Notes under the pieces: model-generated | What the model saw: the letters and a program-made list of their open reading frames with translations, nothing else | The model's database searches: none | Told to the model about the DNA's origin: nothing | Part shown: positions 12,488-17,964 of the stretch, piece by piece | Position numbering within the stretch: the first letter of the stretch is position 1 | Layout: each line of letters starts with the position of its first letter | Program-made: the position numbers and the translations under genes | Assembly: GCA_900545785.1 (NCBI GenBank) | Contig: URAA01000016.1 | Location: forward strand, 1-17,964 | Source: an uncultured Dialister sp. | GTDB lineage: Bacteria; Bacillota; Negativicutes; Veillonellales; Dialisteraceae | Reading direction: 5' to 3' | DNA length: 17,964 nt

Positions 12488-13990
12488 ATGATTTCTTTTG
12501 AAGATATAAAAAAATACATAAAAAATGAATATGGAAATAATAAGACAAAGATCGATGAGAAAGGGAAAATAGACAAGGGTGCGCTTGCCATCATTCATGC
12601 TGTTGAAAAAGAAGGATTCGAAGCTTATGCAGTGGGCGGCTCGGTGAGAGATCTGCTTTTGGGGAAAGTACCTCATGATTGGGATATCACGACATCTGCA
12701 CATCCGGAAGATATTGTCTTAATTGCCCAAAAGAACAAATGGAAAGCGGTAGATAATCAAGGAATCCGCTTTGGGACGGTTATTCTTATTTTGGATGGCA
12801 ATTCGTATGAAGTCACCTCTTTCAGAAGTGAATTTTACGGAAATGACAGCCATAAACCGGAAGAAATTCGTTTTGCCAAAACATTGAAAGAAGATTTGTC
12901 CCGTCGCGACTTCACCATCAATGCAATGGCTGTTGACGGAACAGGTACCATATACGACTATTTTAACGGTGTACATGATTTAGAACATAAGATTTTAAAA
13001 ACGGTGGGCTCCGCAGAAGAACGTTTCAAAGAAGATGCCCTTCGTCCATTTCGTGCCTGCCGTTTTTTGGGGCAGCTTGATTTTATGGCTGACATGGAGA
13101 TTGTAAAAGCGATTCCTCTATCTTCCGAACGGGTCAAAGGGCTGTCTTTAGAAAGAATTAAGGCGGAGCTGGAATCTCTTTTACTTTCCGATCATCCTGC
13201 CCGCGGATTGGATCTCTTGGTACGATCCGGCTTGAATGAATGCAGCTGCCGAATTAAAAAGAACGGAAAAGAAGAATATGTACCTATATTGCCGGAATTA
13301 TCACATCTGGTAAATTTACCTCAAGAAAAGCAGTTTCATAAATACGACGGTTGGTACCATACTTTGGCTGTTGTGGATGCGTCTCCAAAAGAAAGAGTGA
13401 TACGGTGGGCAGCCTTATTTCATGATATAGGTAAAGGAATGCCCGGAGTTCGGGCAGTACGGAACGGAAGATATACCGATTACGGCCATGATGTAAAAGG
13501 GGCTGAAATTACATTGCAGGTACTGACCAGACTCAAAATGTCACGGCCTTTTATTTCCCGTGTTGTTTGGCTTGTTAAAAATCATATGCATTTCCATTTT
13601 ATGGCTAATACGGAAGAAGCGGACGGGAAAAAATGGATTCGCCAACTGGCAAGAAGCGGCACTTTTAAATCTTCTGAAGAAATAAAGGAAGGGATAAGAC
13701 AGCTGACGGAATTATGCAAGGCGGATATCATCGGATGCGGACGGCCTTTTTCCGCCACGGACGGTCATCAGGCGTTCGGAGAATATATGATGGACTTATC
13801 TGAAGATATGCCGGTTTCAACGAAAGAGTTGATGTATGATCATCGTCTGGTTGAAGTTTTGGGAGATGATATCGGAGCAGGAATGAAAAATTTATTGCTT
13901 CGTGTCCAAAACGGAAATTTAACCAATGATGCAGAAACGCTTCTGGATGCAGGAATAAGATACAGGAGGCGTCATAATGAAGGTGATTAA
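12488..13990 (+). CDS. cca: CCA tRNA nucleotidyltransferase with HD domain
   Basis: This 500-residue class II nucleotidyltransferase builds or repairs the 3' CCA end of tRNA. The polymerase head shows AVGGSVRDLLLGK (48-60), the catalytic DWD carboxylates (64-66) and RRDFTINAMA (139-148), followed by RPFRACRFLGQL (186-197). A C-terminal HD phosphohydrolase domain carries WYHTLAVVD (289-297) and LFHDIGKG (310-317). Candidate metal ligands are H291, H312, D313 and H334. The first 30 residues precede the usual domain start. The ATG has weak ribosome-binding sequence (CGGAG is only 2 nt away, AAAGG about 9 nt). The C-terminal HD domain makes it longer than minimal CCA enzymes. Class II enzymes may also be A-adding or poly(A) polymerases, which cannot be excluded. 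It overlaps the next gene by 14 nt. Confidence 0.9.
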   Translation: MISFEDIKKYIKNEYGNNKTKIDEKGKIDKGALAIIHAVEKEGFEAYAVGGSVRDLLLGKVPHDWDITTSAHPEDIVLIAQKNKWKAVDNQGIRFGTVILILDGNSYEVTSFRSEFYGNDSHKPEEIRFAKTLKEDLSRRDFTINAMAVDGTGTIYDYFNGVHDLEHKILKTVGSAEERFKEDALRPFRACRFLGQLDFMADMEIVKAIPLSSERVKGLSLERIKAELESLLLSDHPARGLDLLVRSGLNECSCRIKKNGKEEYVPILPELSHLVNLPQEKQFHKYDGWYHTLAVVDASPKERVIRWAALFHDIGKGMPGVRAVRNGRYTDYGHDVKGAEITLQVLTRLKMSRPFISRVVWLVKNHMHFHFMANTEEADGKKWIRQLARSGTFKSSEEIKEGIRQLTELCKADIIGCGRPFSATDGHQAFGEYMMDLSEDMPVSTKELMYDHRLVEVLGDDIGAGMKNLLLRVQNGNLTNDAETLLDAGIRYRRRHNEGD

Positions 13991-15941
13991 TCCGAGAAAT
14001 ACCATGCGGAGAAGAAGTATATGGGTGGCGCTTTTTATTACATGTATAGTGATTCTTTTGGGAATCCGCCTCTTTTATGTGCAGATCATTGAAGGCGAAC
14101 GATATAAGAAAATGGCACTGAATCAGGCGGAAGGAGTACAAACCTTATATTCGCCGCGGGGAACCATTTATGACAGAAACGGGAAACAATTGGCGTTTTC
14201 CGTAATGGTTAAATCTCTTTATTGCGATCCGGGAATGCTTAATGCAGATCCCCGGCTGATTGCAAAAGAATTGGCTCCCTTAGTCAATATGACGGAAAAT
14301 GAATTAATAGAAAAACTCACACGAAAGAATCGTTTTGTCTGGATACAGCGTCTGATGGATCCGAAAGATTCTGAACGTGTCCGTGAATTATTAAAAGAAA
14401 AAGAATGGGAAGGTCTTCGCTTTATTGATGAAAGCCGCAGATATTATCCCAATGGTCCTTTGCTGGCCAATGTTTTGGGGTTTGTAGGCATAGATGATGT
14501 AGGTTTGGACGGACTTGAAATGTCTATGGACAAACTGATCAGCGGGTCTGCAAATAAACAAAAATTGTTGATGGATGCGGCAGGAAATCCCATTCTTCAA
14601 TCCGCGCTGGCACCGTATAAAGCGGAAGGTGAAAAATCAATCCATCTGACAGTGGATCAAAACATCCAGTTTTATGCGGAAAGGGCTCTTGACAGAGCGA
14701 TGGAATCAACCCGGGCAAAAGGAGGTATCATTATTGTCATGGATCCCCGGACAGGGGGGATTCTGGCATTGGGAAACAGACCGACTTATGATCCCAATCA
14801 TTTCGAACAGGCAACGGAAGAAGATTTTAAAAATAAGGCAGTGGTAGATATTTATGAGCCGGGCTCTACGTTTAAACCGATCATTGCAGCAGCGGCTCTG
14901 GACTCCGGATCTTATTCTTCCGACATAGTCTGGCATGATCCCGGTGAAATTTGGGCATCCGGCCATGCAATAAAAAACTGGAATGACGGCTCTTACGGAG
15001 ATGTAAAACTTGTGGATATTATAAAATATTCCATTAATACGGGTTTTGCTCATATCGGTTTATTGACAGGCGGAAAAACACTGACAAAATATGCGGAAAA
15101 ATTCGGTTTCGGAAAGCCGACGGGGATAGAACTGCCCGGAGAAGGATCCGGACTGTTATTTGATCCGAAAGAAATGAGAGATATAGATGTGGCGACGATG
15201 TCTATCGGGCAGGGGATTGCGGTCACTCCTCTTCAGATGCTGCAAGCTTATAGTGCAATCGCAAACGGCGGGAAGATGGTCAAACCTCATATTTTAGATT
15301 CCATCCAAAATCCTGACGGAACCGTTTATAAATCTTATGAAACAGAATATACCGGGGAGCCTGTGTCCAAAAAAGTAGCTGACGAAGTACGAAATATGAT
15401 GGAGAAGGAAATTTCCGAAGGGGGCGGGATGAACGCCCGCGTACCGGGATATCATATGGCAGGGAAAACGGGAACAGCTCAAAAGTTGGATTCCGTCCAC
15501 GGAGGATATTTAGAAAATACCTATATTGCTTCTTTCTGCGGATTCGGGCCGACAGAAAACCCCAGAGCCATCTGCCTTGTCGTATTGGATGATCCGCAAG
15601 GCAATTACTATGGAGGACTGGTAGCGGCACCGGTCTTTAAAGAAGTAATGGGTCAAATTATGAGGTATCTGGAAATTCCGACAAATGAAGAAAGAGAAAT
15701 TAATGGAAGCGTGTATAAAAAGTCGGGTAAAAACAGATTTCCTGATATACCGTCGCAAGATGAAACAGAATTTACTCTCCCTAATTTTTACGGCTGGTCG
15801 ATGAGAGATGCCGGAGAATGGATCGGGAAAGCAGGACTCGGATTTAAACCGGAAGGTACGGGAAGTGCCGATTCACAATCTCCCGGACCGGGGGTTACTG
15901 TTAAAAGGGGACAGGATGTAACCATTCATTTTTCCAACTGA
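13977..15941 (+). CDS. Class B penicillin-binding protein with PASTA domain (PBP2/SpoVD/FtsI type)
   Basis: This 654-residue membrane-anchored D,D-transpeptidase cross-links peptidoglycan. It has a basic N-terminus, one membrane helix (about 14-34), a dimerisation domain beginning SPRGTIYDRNGK (59-70), and a transpeptidase domain. The three active-site motifs are S297-T-F-K300 (GSTFKPI), S352-I-N354 and K497-T-G499 (GKTGTAQ). A single C-terminal PASTA domain (about 588-654) starts at LPNFYGWSMRDA. AGGAGG lies about 9 nt before the ATG, inside the end of cca, so translation is coupled. Domain order is that of FtsI/PBP2B/SpoVD. With no dcw genes nearby it could be a second copy instead of the main septal FtsI. 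A sporulation role is doubtful in the absence of sporulation genes here. Confidence 0.92.
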   Translation: MKVINPRNTMRRRSIWVALFITCIVILLGIRLFYVQIIEGERYKKMALNQAEGVQTLYSPRGTIYDRNGKQLAFSVMVKSLYCDPGMLNADPRLIAKELAPLVNMTENELIEKLTRKNRFVWIQRLMDPKDSERVRELLKEKEWEGLRFIDESRRYYPNGPLLANVLGFVGIDDVGLDGLEMSMDKLISGSANKQKLLMDAAGNPILQSALAPYKAEGEKSIHLTVDQNIQFYAERALDRAMESTRAKGGIIIVMDPRTGGILALGNRPTYDPNHFEQATEEDFKNKAVVDIYEPGSTFKPIIAAAALDSGSYSSDIVWHDPGEIWASGHAIKNWNDGSYGDVKLVDIIKYSINTGFAHIGLLTGGKTLTKYAEKFGFGKPTGIELPGEGSGLLFDPKEMRDIDVATMSIGQGIAVTPLQMLQAYSAIANGGKMVKPHILDSIQNPDGTVYKSYETEYTGEPVSKKVADEVRNMMEKEISEGGGMNARVPGYHMAGKTGTAQKLDSVHGGYLENTYIASFCGFGPTENPRAICLVVLDDPQGNYYGGLVAAPVFKEVMGQIMRYLEIPTNEEREINGSVYKKSGKNRFPDIPSQDETEFTLPNFYGWSMRDAGEWIGKAGLGFKPEGTGSADSQSPGPGVTVKRGQDVTIHFSN

Positions 15942-16034
15942 AAAGACAGGGATGCTCTGAATAAGCAGCATTGATAGTGAATAGAAAAAAGAACGGAAAA
16001 GAGTATATGAAATAAAGGGAATGCTAAAAGCTTG

Positions 16035-16043
16035 TGATATAAT
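16035..16043 (+). promoter_or_regulatory. Extended -10 promoter for fhs-folD
   Basis: TGATATAAT (16035-16043) is a perfect extended -10 element. The sequence at the -35 position (16015-16020, AAGGGA) does not match consensus. The start would be near 16050, giving an approximately 50-nt leader. Confidence 0.55.
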
Positions 16044-16099
16044 GTAAAAAAATTATGGAGCCGCAAGGCAATATTCAAAGTAACAGAAGGAGGAGTCAA

Positions 16100-17767
16100 A
16101 TGCTGAGTGATATCGAAATTGCAAAAAACACACAATTATATCCCATTACGGAAATTGCAAAAAAAATAGGAATCCCTGAGGAAGCGCTGGAATCTTACGG
16201 GCCGTATAAGGCAAAAGTATCGATCAAATTCACCAAGGAAGCGGAAAGTAAACCGACAGGTAAATTAATATTGGTGACTGCTATTTCTCCCACACCTGCA
16301 GGAGAAGGAAAAACGACGACCACCGTAGGACTCGGACAGGCGATGGCGGCTCTTGATAAGAAAGTTATGATTTGCCTGCGCGAACCGTCCCTCGGACCTT
16401 GCATGGGGATCAAAGGCGGAGCTGCCGGAGGCGGATACTCCCAAGTGGTACCTATGGAGGATATCAATCTTCATTTTACAGGTGATTTGCATGCTATTAC
16501 GGCGACACATAATTTATTGGCTGCCATGGTGGACAATCATATTCAACAAGGGAATGAACTTCATATCGATCCGCGGAAAGTGGTATGGAACCGAGTTATG
16601 GATATGAATGATCGGGCTTTAAGAAATATTGTCATAGGTCTCGGCGGGCGAGCTGACGGAGTACCCAGAGAAGGCAGTTTTGATATTACGGTAGCTTCTG
16701 AAATTATGGCGATTCTGTGTCTGGCTTCTTCTATTAAAGACATGAAAGAAAGATTTTCAAAAATCATAGTGGGATATACCTATGATGATAAACCGGTAAG
16801 AGCGGGAGATATTCACGCCGAAGGTGCTATGGCGGCATTGATGAAGGATGCTTTGAAGCCGAATTTGGTTCAAACGATTGAGCATGTACCGGCATTTATT
16901 CACGGAGGTCCCTTTGCCAATATTGCCCACGGCTGCAACTCCGTGATGGCGACAAAGACGGCACTCCATTTAGCAGATTATGTTGTGACGGAAGCCGGAT
17001 TCGGTGCGGATTTGGGAGCTGAAAAATTTTTAGATATCAAGTGCCGTTTTGCCGGATTAAAACCTGACGGTGTAGTTCTTGTTGCGACAATTCGCGCTCT
17101 GAAAATGAATGGCGGAAAAAGTAAAAACGAATTAGCTGAATCGGATCCGGTGGCAGTAGAAAGAGGACTTCCCAACTTGCTCCGCCACATTTCCAATCTG
17201 AAAAAATATAAAATTCCCCAAGTGGTTGCTTTGAATCTTTTCCCTACCGATACGGAAGAAGAAAAAGAAGTTATCTATAAGGCTTGCAGGGATGCAAATG
17301 TACCGGTAGCGGATTCTACAGTTTTCGCAGAAGGGGGCAAGGGCGGACTCTTACTGGCAGAAAAAATTCTTGATGCCATGGAAACCGAATCGAAGTATAC
17401 GCCTCTATATCCCCTGGATTTGTCATTAAAAGAAAAAATTGAAACCATAGCAAAGGAAATCTACGGTGCAGATGATGTACAGTATGATGCCAAAGCAGAA
17501 AAAGAACTGAAACACATGGAAGAAATGGGATACGGGAATATGCCGGTCTGTGTTGCAAAAACACCTGCATCGTTTACGGACGATCCGACACTTTTGGGGG
17601 CACCGCAGGGTTTCACTTTGCATGTAAGAGATTGCCGCGTTTCTGCAGGAGCGGGTTTTGTCGTGGTATTGACAGGAAAAGTAATGACGATGCCGGGACT
17701 TCCCAAACATCCGGCGGCAGAAAAAATTGATGTCGATGATGAAGGAAATATTACGGGACTTTTTTAA
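16100..17767 (+). CDS. fhs: Formate-tetrahydrofolate ligase (formyl-THF synthetase)
   Basis: This 555-residue enzyme couples formate to tetrahydrofolate with ATP, making 10-formyl-THF for purine and fMet synthesis. Its length is normal for the family. The P-loop TPAGEGKTTT (65-74) and the family signature EPSLGPCMGIKGGAAGGG (95-112) are intact, as is HFTGDLHAI. ATG 16100 was chosen because AAGGAGGAG lies just before it. An upstream in-frame ATG at 16055 would add 15 unconserved residues that are translated from the ribosome-binding region. folD follows after 12 nt, so the two successive one-carbon steps are co-transcribed. Confidence 0.97.
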   Translation: MLSDIEIAKNTQLYPITEIAKKIGIPEEALESYGPYKAKVSIKFTKEAESKPTGKLILVTAISPTPAGEGKTTTTVGLGQAMAALDKKVMICLREPSLGPCMGIKGGAAGGGYSQVVPMEDINLHFTGDLHAITATHNLLAAMVDNHIQQGNELHIDPRKVVWNRVMDMNDRALRNIVIGLGGRADGVPREGSFDITVASEIMAILCLASSIKDMKERFSKIIVGYTYDDKPVRAGDIHAEGAMAALMKDALKPNLVQTIEHVPAFIHGGPFANIAHGCNSVMATKTALHLADYVVTEAGFGADLGAEKFLDIKCRFAGLKPDGVVLVATIRALKMNGGKSKNELAESDPVAVERGLPNLLRHISNLKKYKIPQVVALNLFPTDTEEEKEVIYKACRDANVPVADSTVFAEGGKGGLLLAEKILDAMETESKYTPLYPLDLSLKEKIETIAKEIYGADDVQYDAKAEKELKHMEEMGYGNMPVCVAKTPASFTDDPTLLGAPQGFTLHVRDCRVSAGAGFVVVLTGKVMTMPGLPKHPAAEKIDVDDEGNITGLF

Positions 17768-17779
17768 AGGGGGAAGCTG

Positions 17780-17964
17780 ATGATACTTGACGGAAAAGAA
17801 GTGGCGGCGGATCTTGAAAATAAATTAAAACTCAGATTGGATAAGTTGAAAGAAGATCATTATATCCCTAAATTGGCGATCATTTTGGCAGGAGACAGCA
17901 AACCGTCTGCCATGTATGCCGATTTCATGCAAAAAGTAGCAAAGAAATACGGAATAGAAGCGGA
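17780..17964 (+). CDS. folD: FolD methylene-THF dehydrogenase/cyclohydrolase, N-terminal part
   Basis: The first 61 residues are present and the window edge cuts the rest. LDGKEVA at the N-terminus and the PKLAIILAGDSKPSAMYADF segment place it in FolD, which interconverts 5,10-methylene-THF, methenyl-THF and 10-formyl-THF. The start has GGGGGAAG 6-7 nt upstream and lies 12 nt after fhs. One notable difference: the active-site motif Y-x-x-x-K reads YADFM, with methionine (residue 55) where bifunctional FolD has its catalytic lysine. The nearest lysine is two residues later. The cyclohydrolase step may therefore be weak or absent. The truncation prevents checking the NAD(P) domain. Confidence 0.9.
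   Translation, partial: MILDGKEVAADLENKLKLRLDKLKEDHYIPKLAIILAGDSKPSAMYADFMQKVAKKYGIEA

Noticed and set aside
15948..15975. ATGCT/AGCAT hairpin after the PBP gene as a terminator
   Set aside because: The stem is only 5 bp and no T-run follows, so it does not meet the intrinsic-terminator pattern.

Overview
This is a chromosomal segment of a low-to-moderate GC Firmicute (Bacillota). It is densely packed with housekeeping genes, nearly all on the + strand. The gene order divIC - S1 protein - ppx - tilS - hpt - ftsH is the Firmicute cluster known from Bacillus and Clostridium. Here it lacks the sporulation genes that usually sit in it. Together with the protein sequences this suggests a non-sporulating lineage such as the Negativicutes (Dialister/Megasphaera/Veillonella type). 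That placement is inference, not proof. No rRNA, tRNA, CRISPR array, insertion sequence or prophage was seen.

Layout. Bases 1-13 exactly match the Illumina adapter core, so the left edge is a contig end carrying sequencing adapter. A truncated minus-strand gene of unknown function (to 275) is followed by about 395 bp of AT-rich non-coding DNA. Then comes a cell-envelope pair, a D,D-carboxypeptidase (671-1672) overlapping a DivIC/FtsB-like divisome gene (1642-1941). An S1-domain RNA-binding gene follows with its own promoter and terminator (2101-2619). Next is the run ppx/gppA, tilS, hpt and ftsH (2754-7664), closed by a strong terminator. The ribosomal operon rplM-rpsI (7907-8762) has a consensus promoter, an approximately 80-nt leader and a terminator.

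The second half starts with a two-gene unit: an unfamiliar 489-residue protein (8910-10379) and the rdgB-type nucleotide-sanitising pyrophosphatase (10401-10991). A malic enzyme has its own extended -10 promoter and a GCAA-tetraloop terminator (11151-12362). A CCA-adding enzyme overlaps a PASTA-bearing class B penicillin-binding protein (12488-15941). The window closes with the one-carbon pair fhs (16100-17767) and the start of folD (17780 to the edge).

Most genes serve universal functions: tRNA maturation (tilS, cca), purine salvage and pool cleaning (hpt, rdgB), membrane proteolysis (ftsH), peptidoglycan synthesis and division (dac, divIC, PBP), and folate one-carbon metabolism (fhs, folD). 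The most unusual items are: (i) the 8910-10379 protein, which looks like a degenerate N6-adenine methyltransferase fused to a type I restriction specificity (HsdS)-like target-recognition domain and kept as a single-copy gene in a housekeeping locus; (ii) a FolD whose usual catalytic lysine position holds methionine; (iii) the divIC-ftsH cluster without its sporulation genes; and (iv) the adapter at the contig end.
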